Virus record (IMG/VR): IMGVR_UViG_3300009149_010530
Location: 1 to 29,372 of that record
Length of the DNA: 29,372 bases
Source of the DNA: a virus
Reading direction: 5' to 3' (one strand)
Made by a program: the position numbers and the translations under genes. Of this stretch, positions 17,201 to 23,973 are shown piece after piece; positions within the stretch are counted from its first letter, which is position 1; each line of letters begins with the position of its first letter. The notes below the pieces were generated by a model. It made no database searches. It worked only from the letters and a program-made list of their open reading frames with translations, and was not told the origin of the DNA.

Positions 17201-19171
17201 CTCATGCCGAAGGAAACCTTGGAGCGCGTGCTGGACGCGGACAATGCCACATTGCGGAAGATGTACGACGGACTGCGGAGAAGGGATGCCGAGGGCCGCT
17301 ACGCTCCCGGCGAAGTGAGCGACCTCGCCCAGCGCATACTCGCCAAGGCCAGGAAGATGCAGCTTACACTCTTCGCAGAGCGACCGCCCTCCACACAGCA
17401 CTTCACCATCGGCAAGACGGCGGAGGCCCAGGCGCGGCGGGTGTGGTCACAGGTGGCCGCGACCTTCGATCCCGACCATCCCGTAGAGATTCCGCAGGAC
17501 GTGAGCATGTCGGGGGATTACGTCCACCAACAGCGGGCGATCAGGATGCTTGAGCGCGTCAAGCGTTTCGGCCTGCACTATTCTACTGGCAGCGGCAAGA
17601 GCCTCATCGGGATCGGCGGCTTCACAGACCTCGCGGCGCAGGGCAAGGTCAAACGCGGCCTCTTCATCGTGCCGCCGAAGATCGTGGCGCAGTTCGGCGG
17701 CGAGATGAATCGCTTCGTGGAGCCGGGCAAGTTCCGTTACTTCGCGGACCCTTCGGCCAGCGCAGACGAACGGCGCCAGATGTACGCCGACCCAGAGGCG
17801 CAGATGGTTGCGGTCAGTCATCAGGCTTGGCGCGAGGACGTGACGTGGGCCGTTGCGCAGAGCAAGTTCGGGGGAGACACCAACGAAGCCTCGCATTTCC
17901 TGCTCACTGGCCCTGCCGACGAGAGGCAGGATGCCGTCAACAAGGCGCTGGAGGAACAGGGCTGGCAGTACGGTTTCGCGATGTGCGACGAAGCACACGA
18001 CGCTCTGAACCGCAAGGGCAAGCCCAACTCGCGCCTGGCGAACGTGACAGATGCGACGACGAGTGGCGCGGAGTACTTCATCACAGCAACCGCAACGCAG
18101 GTCAAGAACGATGCCTCCGAACTCTACGATGCACTCTGCAAGGTCCGACCGGACAAGTTCAAGCCCGAGGGCTGGGAGCAGTTCCACAGGCGCTATGGCC
18201 TGGATACTCGCGCTTCGCGCGACGCCCTTCAGCGGCTGGTCATGCCCTACTTCTACGCCAAGGACGTAGATACCGGCGTGAAGAGGACGAAGGTGCAGCG
18301 ACCGATTGCACTCTCCGACTGGCAGAAGGCTGAATACGGGAAGGCACTGGACGCGTATCAACGTGCGCGACGCGCAGCCGAAGGAAGCAGAGAGGGCAGG
18401 GATGCCCTGGCAGAGCTTGTTGGGCCGAAGGGACTTGAGGGCCTGGACGAGGCCGCAAAGGTGCGCAAGTTGGGCGATGCTGGCAAGGCCCTTGGGTTCA
18501 CCCGCGACCGAGCCATTGAGCGCGTCGTGATGCACGCGCCCGCGGAGCACAACCCCCGGATACAGGACGTTATCGAGTTGGCCCAGAGCAAGCGCGACGC
18601 CGATGATGACGGCGGACAGGTGCCTGGCCTCGTGTTCACGCAGAGCCTAGAGAGCGTGGACTTGCTGCGCGAGGCATTGGAGGGGAAGGGCTTCCGGGTT
18701 GGCACCATCACGGGCGGGAAGAACGGCGAGGAAAGCGAGAATGTGAGGGCCGGTTTCAACGCAGACCAGCATCGAAACATCACCGAACTGTCTGAGCAGG
18801 CGGCGGCGAGGCGCAAGGCGGCGAAGTACGACATCCTAGTCTGCTCCGAGGCAGGGTCCGCCGGGCTGAATATGGAGCGCGGCAGGTGGATGTATCACTA
18901 TGACCAGCCCTGGACGGCGAAGACCCTGCAACAGCGGGAAGGGCGCGAGGACCGGCTGACGCAGAGGTGGGGCGGGATCGAGATTCACACCGCGAAGACG
19001 GCAACGCCCTTTGAGGAGCGCCGCCACCAGATAGTGCGCGACAAGGCCGACCTGATGAACACCTTCATGGAGGACACGGAGAACATTGACGACACCGGCC
19101 TCGCCGCAGACATTCGCAACGCGCGGTCGGAGGCGTTGTCGGGTGCGATGATGGGAGTCGCCGCAGGATGA
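14291..19171 (+). CDS. Giant polyvalent-type protein with C-terminal SNF2-like helicase
   Basis: A 1,626-residue protein, the largest here. The GTG at 14291 has GGAGGG upstream and couples to the previous stop; an ATG at 14246 is inside that gene and lacks a signal. Residues 30-56 hold a probable zinc site (C30, H32, C53, C56). A beta-rich segment with a GHIVGGAGGALNY loop (about 105-145) is followed by some 900 residues of mostly charged helices. The last third is a superfamily 2 helicase: YSTGSGKS at 1097-1104, DEAH at 1233-1236, a TATAT motif III, and QQREGREDR at 1547-1555. The order zinc/beta/coiled coil/helicase parallels the preceding split protein. It resembles phage 'polyvalent proteins' delivered with DNA; no methylase or nuclease domain is evident. 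Confidence 0.85.
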   Translation: MAVVGLARTRRPQGGKQSRVPWPILRPEDCAHLDMHELLVRGDDGKVYKAAVCALCGAVQDVQSLRHRNGPPRTMLMSKAAGDSIDWRGNPLYRWITIHPQGKEEQGYPVLLRLDKEGSSSGHIVGGAGGALNYRRISRLKTKRQYQVEARARREEKKGEREAREAAMSEAELGERAAARTEVAQARTEATHEYLKTVAEVQGWGPVALSDEDKTRMSEDSVRRIEAARERWQERAARELDEKIKDLVIGQHDREIAEALDGTNPEELMSDEVDDSGLGYAALLANLAEAHGMGPDAARLRARFTTTRAFEAAEEGGYIEDAQKARDYVDMLQVGAAEARTEDKPFREEGLHRPEFSSEVADPAQARRLLVAREQWKQHERELKAKERGIEALAPGSIEIPAGAALVETTELSDEQAMKRVTMGLQDRARLVAADELLSEVEAVEERTGSIEQHIHEGHTRQLEEIGQATFHQPVGMGRETVDVLGPDASAAIFSELLKEEMNGDTEAAREALREHHIRTQAQKAKDAVAEGKQRLAAAEDAVKDLPELGDDGVQSLLAIEAANDKRREELEEAKRVVGVALGRLEMLGSMNAALGEEHERIDVALGELGGKQAYQIAAALGLEEGEYEVQSDGPHKYLLLEEKGWRKLIEPPDPEQGELYEAAIGIKKGEADQEGWLPDGIMGRPSDAYYDDVAIQRAYEWDATPEFKGKTGEELGGAIRDYAGNMLANDGAGSVGSLRFRMLSPEFQADHLDDAQVGEYQRAMMGLFPASGADDDWESLAQELVAPIREREDPEHAALDSQRISVPQSYDAMHRALNEVPGGKVAFKPLAHFGVEDAALLRDYFWEHLTEEKRPVAAETRERRAATTAEGEKVIAGQATIFGEVEPVTRGKTEAFQERVAAEEVAGAENAWTRYVKAQGSPQAAYHSLQDLVKGELVEKFATQYGRETGREVKGGRADIANPLKHIIGLMPKETLERVLDADNATLRKMYDGLRRRDAEGRYAPGEVSDLAQRILAKARKMQLTLFAERPPSTQHFTIGKTAEAQARRVWSQVAATFDPDHPVEIPQDVSMSGDYVHQQRAIRMLERVKRFGLHYSTGSGKSLIGIGGFTDLAAQGKVKRGLFIVPPKIVAQFGGEMNRFVEPGKFRYFADPSASADERRQMYADPEAQMVAVSHQAWREDVTWAVAQSKFGGDTNEASHFLLTGPADERQDAVNKALEEQGWQYGFAMCDEAHDALNRKGKPNSRLANVTDATTSGAEYFITATATQVKNDASELYDALCKVRPDKFKPEGWEQFHRRYGLDTRASRDALQRLVMPYFYAKDVDTGVKRTKVQRPIALSDWQKAEYGKALDAYQRARRAAEGSREGRDALAELVGPKGLEGLDEAAKVRKLGDAGKALGFTRDRAIERVVMHAPAEHNPRIQDVIELAQSKRDADDDGGQVPGLVFTQSLESVDLLREALEGKGFRVGTITGGKNGEESENVRAGFNADQHRNITELSEQAAARRKAAKYDILVCSEAGSAGLNMERGRWMYHYDQPWTAKTLQQREGREDRLTQRWGGIEIHTAKTATPFEERRHQIVRDKADLMNTFMEDTENIDDTGLAADIRNARSEALSGAMMGVAAG

Positions 19172-19494
19172 ATCTGCGCGGTCAACTGAGAGGGTTACTC
19201 GCGAGGTGTGAGCGCGGACTCTCCGAGTGCGACGCGCTTGACGCCCAGCTTCTGGCCGCCGCAGACCTGATGGAGAAGCAGCGGGGCGAGGAGCTTGAGC
19301 GGCAGGGGAAGGCCGTGCGGGAAGAGGGCGATGCGCACCGACTGCGCGCCGCCGAGGAAATGTACTCGGCCTCGCTCGTGGAACGGGCGCGGGCGCGACG
19401 GCTTGCCCGCCACCTGCGCAACCAGCAGACAGATAGGGAACAACAACAGGGGCTTCGCGGTGAAGCCCTGATTGCAAGTCCAAGGAGACGATAA
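19168..19494 (+). CDS. Small charged helical protein
   Basis: A 108-residue protein overlapping the giant helicase stop as ATGA. It is Arg/Glu/Ala-rich and almost wholly helical, with a likely coiled coil at about 25-95, and two cysteines near the start (residues 14 and 21). It ends with a basic tail. The stop TAA shares a base with the next ATG. No family is recognised. Its helical, charged nature matches the small coiled-coil gene before the giant helicase, so the two may be helpers that bracket it. Confidence 0.6.
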   Translation: MNLRGQLRGLLARCERGLSECDALDAQLLAAADLMEKQRGEELERQGKAVREEGDAHRLRAAEEMYSASLVERARARRLARHLRNQQTDREQQQGLRGEALIASPRRR

Positions 19495-19736
19495 TGATGA
19501 GTGAGGGAAGACCCCTTCTCGTTCCAGAGCATCTCCGCGAGGCGGTCACGAAGGCCGTGGGCCGTGGGCGCATGGGCGGGTTCGCCGAGGGGCCGGGCGG
19601 CAAGTGCGTCTGCCCGAAGTGCGACTACACGGAAGAGCACGATACTGCCGAGGCCTGCTCCGCGAAGACGTGCCCGAAGTGCGGGGTGAAGCTGACGCGC
19701 GAGGGGCACGAGGAAGAGACACCACCAGCCGCCTGA
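19494..19736 (+). CDS. Zinc ribbon protein
   Basis: An 80-residue protein with a zinc ribbon: CVCPKC (C38, C40, C43) and a second knuckle CPKCG (C60, C63) after a loop with one further cysteine (C55). The spacing fits one zinc ion held by two CPxC pairs. The N-terminal 35 residues are basic and Gly-rich, the last 15 acidic. Similar small ribbons occur in phage head modules and may bind nucleic acid or proteins. AAGGAG (19482-19487) precedes the ATG; ATG 19497 is an alternative. It is the last gene before the terminator at 19761. Confidence 0.65.
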   Translation: MMSEGRPLLVPEHLREAVTKAVGRGRMGGFAEGPGGKCVCPKCDYTEEHDTAEACSAKTCPKCGVKLTREGHEEETPPAA

Positions 19737-19760
19737 TCTCACCTAGTTCCGACGCTCACG

Positions 19761-19786
19761 GCCCGCCTTCACCGGCGGGCTTTTTC
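19761..19786 (+). terminator. Rho-independent terminator
   Basis: GCCCGCC (19761-19767), loop TTCACC, GGCGGGC (19774-19780), then TTTTTC. This is a textbook GC stem plus T-run. It separates the early head and helicase genes from the protease-capsid unit, implying a promoter downstream or controlled read-through. Confidence 0.9.
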
Positions 19787-19802
19787 TATTGGGGATGATC
19801 TT

Positions 19803-21500
19803 ATGCCACAACCTGATTGGGTCTTCTACGTCCCGATGGCGAAGGCCACCGTGGACGACGACGGCAGGATATGGGTCGAGGGCATTGCCTCCGACGAGTC
19901 GGTTGACCTGGAGAACGAGATCATCAAGGGCAGCGGCCTCACCGATACCATACAACTCCTGGAGACGCGCGGGATATTCAACTGGGATCACGGCAAGACC
20001 CCTGTGGGGCGCATAACGAAGGCGGGGCTCATTGACCGCGCAGTCGCCGAGAAGTACTTCCCGGAGATAAAGGACCAGCTCGGCGGGGTGCTGGTCGGCG
20101 ACAAGGCCTTCTACCTAAAGGGCTGGGTTGACCCTCCCTCCGAGGACGAGGTGCCGCACGAGGACCTCATCAGCACCCGACACGCCCTCAAGCAGGGATA
20201 CCCGCTCGGCTTCTCGCTTCAGGGTGGGCGCGTCGCGCAGGGGCAGACGCAAGCACCCGACGGCACTGTCCACCCCGCAACCGAACGCGCCTTCATCACC
20301 AAGGTCGCCATTGCCCCGTTTCCGATCAATACGCACAGCTACGCACGCATCGCGAAGTCTCTCAGCGAGGCCGTCTCCTGCGCCGAGGGCGGGTGCGACC
20401 TCCCGGTGGTGGTCGTCGCGAAGGCGCTCATCGCGGGCGCGGGAACCGAACATGCCGACTTCGGTGGCGGTCGGGCGATGACGCCGGAGAGCCTGCACGG
20501 TGCGCTGGAAACTACAACCTGGGGCTGTCCCAAGTGCGGCAAGGAGACGGTGGGGCGCGTTGGGACCGCGCCGACTTGCCCGGAATGTCACGTCAAGATG
20601 GTCGCTCAGAAGGTCACGAAGGCAGTAGACGCACATACCGCTGGCGGCACTTCCGCCGCCCAAGACAAAGGAGCTGACAAGATGGCAAGGCAGAAGGGCA
20701 GGATTCTCAAAAGTCTGCTCTCCGACTTGGCGGCAATCTTCACGAAGGCCGCCAAGATAGACGACGAGGAGGAGGGCGTGGAGGAGGAAGTGGAGGACGT
20801 AGAGGAGGAGCTTAGCGAAGTATCGGAACTCACTCAGGGGGAGGCGGAGGGGGAAGACGAGGAACCCCCAACTGACGAGGAGCTGGAAGAAATGCTGGCA
20901 GAACCAGGCACACCCGAACTTGAGGAGGAGGGCGAGGAGGAAGAGCAGCGGCCTCCCCGCAAGGTCAGGAAGGCCGTAGACGAGACCGCCGAGGGCGAGC
21001 AGGAGGAGGAGGAGCAGGAGCAGGAGGCGGAGGTCGAGGACGATGAGGAAGAGGTGAGCAAGTCCGTGAGCGAGTTCCTCGCGGAGGATGAAGACCTCGG
21101 CCCCGTCATCGAGGCGGAACCTGCGTTTCGCGCTGTCCTCGAGGAGTTCGACACCCGCCAGCAGGAGACGGCCCAGGACCTTATGAAGGCCATCACCACG
21201 CTGGCCGAGGGCCTGACCGGGCGGATGGACGCACTGGAGGAGCACTTGGGTGCCCGTGAGCATGAGGAGGGCAGCAAGCCACAACCTGGCGGCTACCGGC
21301 CTGTGACCAAGGGCTTGCCGGGCGGGGAGACCCCCGATCTCGACCCGGAGGAGGTCTCCAGCAAGATCACAAAGGCGGTCAAGGCCCGGCGGATCAGTGC
21401 GGAGGAGGCAACGGTTCTACGCAAGGCAGTGGCAAACGGCACTGATATGGCGCTGGCCCGTGCCGGTGCCATCTTCCGCAAGCTGGACGACGACGACTAG
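19803..21500 (+). CDS. Prohead protease fused to scaffold
   Basis: A 565-residue protein. Residues 1-200 form a capsid maturation protease of the HK97/caudovirus type: candidate catalytic His63 (FNWDHGKTPVG) and Ser138 (LGFSLQGG), then THSYARI at 177-183. Residues 207-241 match a 35-residue segment of the capsid protein. A zinc ribbon follows (C242, C245, C259, C262). From about 300 on the chain is scaffold-like: a long Glu/Asp-rich stretch (about 318-425), then helices and a basic-helical C-terminus. Scaffold and protease in one chain is common in phages; cleaving itself and the scaffold would empty the shell. An internal start at 20682 could also give scaffold alone. Confidence 0.85.
   Translation: MPQPDWVFYVPMAKATVDDDGRIWVEGIASDESVDLENEIIKGSGLTDTIQLLETRGIFNWDHGKTPVGRITKAGLIDRAVAEKYFPEIKDQLGGVLVGDKAFYLKGWVDPPSEDEVPHEDLISTRHALKQGYPLGFSLQGGRVAQGQTQAPDGTVHPATERAFITKVAIAPFPINTHSYARIAKSLSEAVSCAEGGCDLPVVVVAKALIAGAGTEHADFGGGRAMTPESLHGALETTTWGCPKCGKETVGRVGTAPTCPECHVKMVAQKVTKAVDAHTAGGTSAAQDKGADKMARQKGRILKSLLSDLAAIFTKAAKIDDEEEGVEEEVEDVEEELSEVSELTQGEAEGEDEEPPTDEELEEMLAEPGTPELEEEGEEEEQRPPRKVRKAVDETAEGEQEEEEQEQEAEVEDDEEEVSKSVSEFLAEDEDLGPVIEAEPAFRAVLEEFDTRQQETAQDLMKAITTLAEGLTGRMDALEEHLGAREHEEGSKPQPGGYRPVTKGLPGGETPDLDPEEVSSKITKAVKARRISAEEATVLRKAVANGTDMALARAGAIFRKLDDDD
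20682..21500 (+). CDS. Possible separately translated scaffold (internal start)
   Basis: Inside the protease gene and in the same frame, AAAGGAG (20668-20674) sits 7 bases before an ATG at 20682 (residue 294). Translation from here gives a 272-residue protein lacking protease and zinc ribbon but keeping the acidic stretch and the C-terminal helices. The arrangement resembles lambda C/Nu3, where a scaffold is made from an internal start in larger amounts than the protease. The signal is strong for a position inside a gene, though chance is possible in purine-rich sequence. Confidence 0.5.
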   Translation: MARQKGRILKSLLSDLAAIFTKAAKIDDEEEGVEEEVEDVEEELSEVSELTQGEAEGEDEEPPTDEELEEMLAEPGTPELEEEGEEEEQRPPRKVRKAVDETAEGEQEEEEQEQEAEVEDDEEEVSKSVSEFLAEDEDLGPVIEAEPAFRAVLEEFDTRQQETAQDLMKAITTLAEGLTGRMDALEEHLGAREHEEGSKPQPGGYRPVTKGLPGGETPDLDPEEVSSKITKAVKARRISAEEATVLRKAVANGTDMALARAGAIFRKLDDDD

Positions 21501-21548
21501 ACGCGACCCGCCCGAGGGCGGCTGACAACCCGTTAGGACGCGCACACG

Positions 21549-21575
21549 AGCACATTCAACTGAGTGTGCTTTTTC
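21549..21575 (+). terminator. Rho-independent terminator before the capsid gene
   Basis: AGCACATTC (21549-21557), loop AACT, GAGTGTGCT (21562-21570), then TTTT, forming a 9-base-pair stem with one G-T pair. It lies in the gap between the protease-scaffold stop and the capsid start. The capsid gene must then have its own promoter or be served by partial read-through. I cannot pick out a clear -35/-10 pair. Confidence 0.7.
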
Positions 21576-21606
21576 AGTTGCGCGACATGACATAGGAGGT
21601 AGAACG

Positions 21607-23028
21607 ATGGACAACGTTGTTGCGGCAGACTATCCCGAATGGTTCTTGCCCGCACTTGAGGGGCAGGAACCCAACGTCGGCGACTTGCTCAAGGCCATAA
21701 CCGCAGGGACGGGCACCGATTCGTCCGCATTCACGGGCGGTCGGGCGCTCATTCCTGAGTCCTTGGAGCAGACTCTCCTTGATACTCTGTGGGGAGAGAA
21801 GCACATCAAGCTCTTCAAGGCTTTGAAAAAGTCAGCCGTCCGAGCTACTGTTGACGAATTCGACATACGGACGGAGTACGGTTCTGAGTGGGGCGTGGCA
21901 GTCGGCGAGACCGCCAACCCCTCGCTCGTGGACCCAACGATTCGGCGCGAGACCGCGCTGGTCAAGTACTACAGGGACCGGCGCGAGGTCAGCCACGTTG
22001 CCACGGTCGTACGGATGATTGAGGATCCAATGACGGTTCAGGAAGTGTCCGGGACCAGGCGGATCCTTGGCCGTCTTGAGCAGGACCTCTTCACCGGCGA
22101 CGACACCGTGTTCCCGAATCGCATCACGGGCCTGCTGCCCATCACTGTCGCAGAGGGCGGCGAACTCGTGAGCGACGCGCACGGAACCGCCGTCAACACG
22201 CAGGACCGCTTCCAGGAACTTGCCGGGGTCGTATATGACGAGGGCGGCACACTGACCGACGTGTACCACTCGTCCATGTGTCAGGCGGACATTGACGCCG
22301 CGCTGGAAGTCAATCAGCGCATCGTCATCCCGGTGCAGGGCACCGACGGCAGGATTCGCGTGGGCGCAAGTCAGCGGGCCTTGGCGACGGTTCACGGCGA
22401 CGTGAACTTTGAGCCCGACCGCTTCATCAGGTGCGGCTGGCGCATGAGCGCACCCGATGTAAGTGCTGGGCCAGACGCGCCGGGTGTGCCGACGGTCAAC
22501 GCGCTTACCGGCAATGCCGGGGCGATCCACGACGCGGCCAACCTTCCGCCCGGTGACTACTTCGTCCGGGTGAGCAACATCAACGAGACCGGCGAGAGTG
22601 CTGCTTCTGTGGCCCAGGCGGTAACGCTGGTCGCGGGCGCGCGCATTCTCATCAACATCACCTCCGGCGATGCGGACACGACCGGCTACCGCGTCTACCT
22701 GTCCGAGGTGGACGCTGCCGACGCCACCGATTGCCGCTTCCACGCGGACTTCGCGATCACCGACGGCGTTGGCGACGAGTTGACGGTTGACGGCCACTGG
22801 GTGACGGGCACGACCACGATGCACCTCATCTCTGGTGAGGCTGCGGACATGGCGATTGACTGGCGACAGCTTCTGCCGATGACGAAGCTCGACCTGGCGA
22901 TCACCGGGCCGGTCATCCCGTTCCTGCTCAACCTATACGGTTATCTCCGGGTGCCGAAACCGAATTGGCACGCGGCGATTATCAACGTCCTGCCGTCCAA
23001 CGTGGCTGGTTGGGCGCCGGTCGGATAG
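21607..23028 (+). CDS. Major capsid protein, HK97 fold
   Basis: A 473-residue shell protein with a strong AGGAGGT ribosome binding site just upstream of its ATG. Residues 29-63 carry an FTGGRALIPESL segment as seen near the N-terminus of many HK97-fold capsids, also matched in the protease. Residues 70-285 and 400-473 have the features of the fold: VDEFDIRTEYGSEWGVAVGE, LEQDLFTG, and a closing KLDLAITGPVIPFLLNLYGYLRV segment typical of C-terminal capsid strands. Residues about 288-395 (PGVPTV, PPGDYFVRVSNINETGES, TTGYRVYLS) look like an inserted fibronectin III/Ig-like domain. Location after protease and scaffold, and the strong start signal, support the call. The insertion probably projects from the shell surface. 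Confidence 0.88.
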   Translation: MDNVVAADYPEWFLPALEGQEPNVGDLLKAITAGTGTDSSAFTGGRALIPESLEQTLLDTLWGEKHIKLFKALKKSAVRATVDEFDIRTEYGSEWGVAVGETANPSLVDPTIRRETALVKYYRDRREVSHVATVVRMIEDPMTVQEVSGTRRILGRLEQDLFTGDDTVFPNRITGLLPITVAEGGELVSDAHGTAVNTQDRFQELAGVVYDEGGTLTDVYHSSMCQADIDAALEVNQRIVIPVQGTDGRIRVGASQRALATVHGDVNFEPDRFIRCGWRMSAPDVSAGPDAPGVPTVNALTGNAGAIHDAANLPPGDYFVRVSNINETGESAASVAQAVTLVAGARILINITSGDADTTGYRVYLSEVDAADATDCRFHADFAITDGVGDELTVDGHWVTGTTTMHLISGEAADMAIDWRQLLPMTKLDLAITGPVIPFLLNLYGYLRVPKPNWHAAIINVLPSNVAGWAPVG

Positions 23029-23056
23029 CGCGAGCCGCGTGAGTGCAGACATCTGG

Positions 23057-23086
23057 GTTAGGGGCGGCCTTCGGGCCGCCCCTAAC
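23057..23086 (+). terminator. Very stable UUCG hairpin after the capsid gene
   Basis: A perfect 13-base-pair stem (23057-23069 with 23074-23086) closed by C-UUCG-G, an exceptionally stable tetraloop. No T-run follows, so it may slow or partly stop transcription, or protect the capsid mRNA 3' end. It lies between the capsid stop and the next start signal (AAGGAGG at 23091-23097). Confidence 0.55.
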
Positions 23087-23103
23087 TACTAAGGAGGAAC
23101 GAC

Positions 23104-23493
23104 ATGCCTGACCCTCTGACGACTGAACAACAGCGGCGGCTGAACGATATGTGCACGGTCGCGAATCAAGTGCTACTGGGCGACCGGCTCGCCGCTTTGG
23201 AGGTAAAGACGGCCAGTGGCAGCGGTTGGATTACAGACCTCGCCGCGGGCGCCACCGTGGAGGTCACGATAGACCACTCGGCTCAGTACGACTTCTGCTT
23301 GGCCGGTGTTCCGCGCTTCGTCGTCGAGCCGAACCTGACTCTCCGCATAGTGCTCGACGGCACAACGGGCACCCAGTTCGTGGTGGAGTTCGAACGTGCG
23401 CTCGGTGCTGGTGGAGCCGACTACGGTTACGGTGGCGGAGAGGCCGACTTCCACTACGAGTGGACTCGGGCGGGCCGAGTTGGAGACTGCTAG
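23104..23493 (+). CDS. Hypothetical protein, possible capsid decoration
   Basis: A 129-residue protein with AAGGAGG upstream. A short helical start (LTTEQQRRLNDM) is followed by beta-rich sequence (about 40-110) with alternating hydrophobic residues, including VEVTIDHSAQYDF and LTLRIVLDGTTGTQFVVEF, and a Gly/Tyr-rich loop (GADYGYGGGEADF). The position right after the capsid gene and the beta structure would suit a shell decoration or head completion protein. No motif identifies a family. Confidence 0.6.
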   Translation: MPDPLTTEQQRRLNDMCTVANQVLLGDRLAALEVKTASGSGWITDLAAGATVEVTIDHSAQYDFCLAGVPRFVVEPNLTLRIVLDGTTGTQFVVEFERALGAGGADYGYGGGEADFHYEWTRAGRVGDC

Positions 23494-23523
23494 GGCAGCG
23501 ACAGCCAGACAAAGGAGCGTATC

Positions 23524-23973
23524 ATGCCGACAATCCGCAGTGAGCGTTTTGCAGGCAGCGAAGTCTGGCTGGGCGACGGACTGGTGGCGTTTGACGACGC
23601 CGGTTACGCTATCGGCGTGGTCAAACGCCCCGGTCCCGGCCTGCGAATCTCGCCACCGGACGCTCTAGGCGATTCGCAGTTCGCCTCGGCCAAGGCTTCC
23701 CCATCCTATGAAGTGGGCAGCGGTGACAGGCCCGCGCCCCCCGTCGAGGCTGAGGTGCCTGCGGAGGTGGACGAAGAAGTGCCGCCCGTGGAGGGTGGCG
23801 AGACGGAGGACGAGGCCTTGCCCGACTTCGCGGCGATGACCAGGGCAGAGCTGTACGTGTACTGCCGCGACGTGCTGGGGCTGGAGATCGAGTACAAGCA
23901 CACGCCGAAAGAAAAGCTCATAGAGTACGCGCAGGGCGCAGCCGAACCGGAGGCACCTGGCGATGGTGACTGA
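23524..23973 (+). CDS. Hypothetical protein with SAP/HeH-like C-terminal motif
   Basis: A 149-residue protein. The N-terminal 60 residues are beta-rich, followed by an acidic Pro/Glu/Val-rich linker (about 68-100). Residues 102-137 (MTRAELYVYCRDVLG and the following KEKLIEYA) have the helix-extended-loop-helix pattern of SAP/LEM/Rho N-terminal domains, often found at the ends of small phage head genes. Such domains can bind DNA or proteins. AAAGGAG precedes the ATG. The end overlaps the next gene by 11 bases. A head-tail joining role is suggested only by position. Confidence 0.65.
   Translation: MPTIRSERFAGSEVWLGDGLVAFDDAGYAIGVVKRPGPGLRISPPDALGDSQFASAKASPSYEVGSGDRPAPPVEAEVPAEVDEEVPPVEGGETEDEALPDFAAMTRAELYVYCRDVLGLEIEYKHTPKEKLIEYAQGAAEPEAPGDGD

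Noticed and set aside
20760-21060. Repetitive GAGGAG-rich DNA, possible repeat element
   Set aside because: It encodes the Glu-rich part of the scaffold; low-complexity codon use explains it, without regular unit length.
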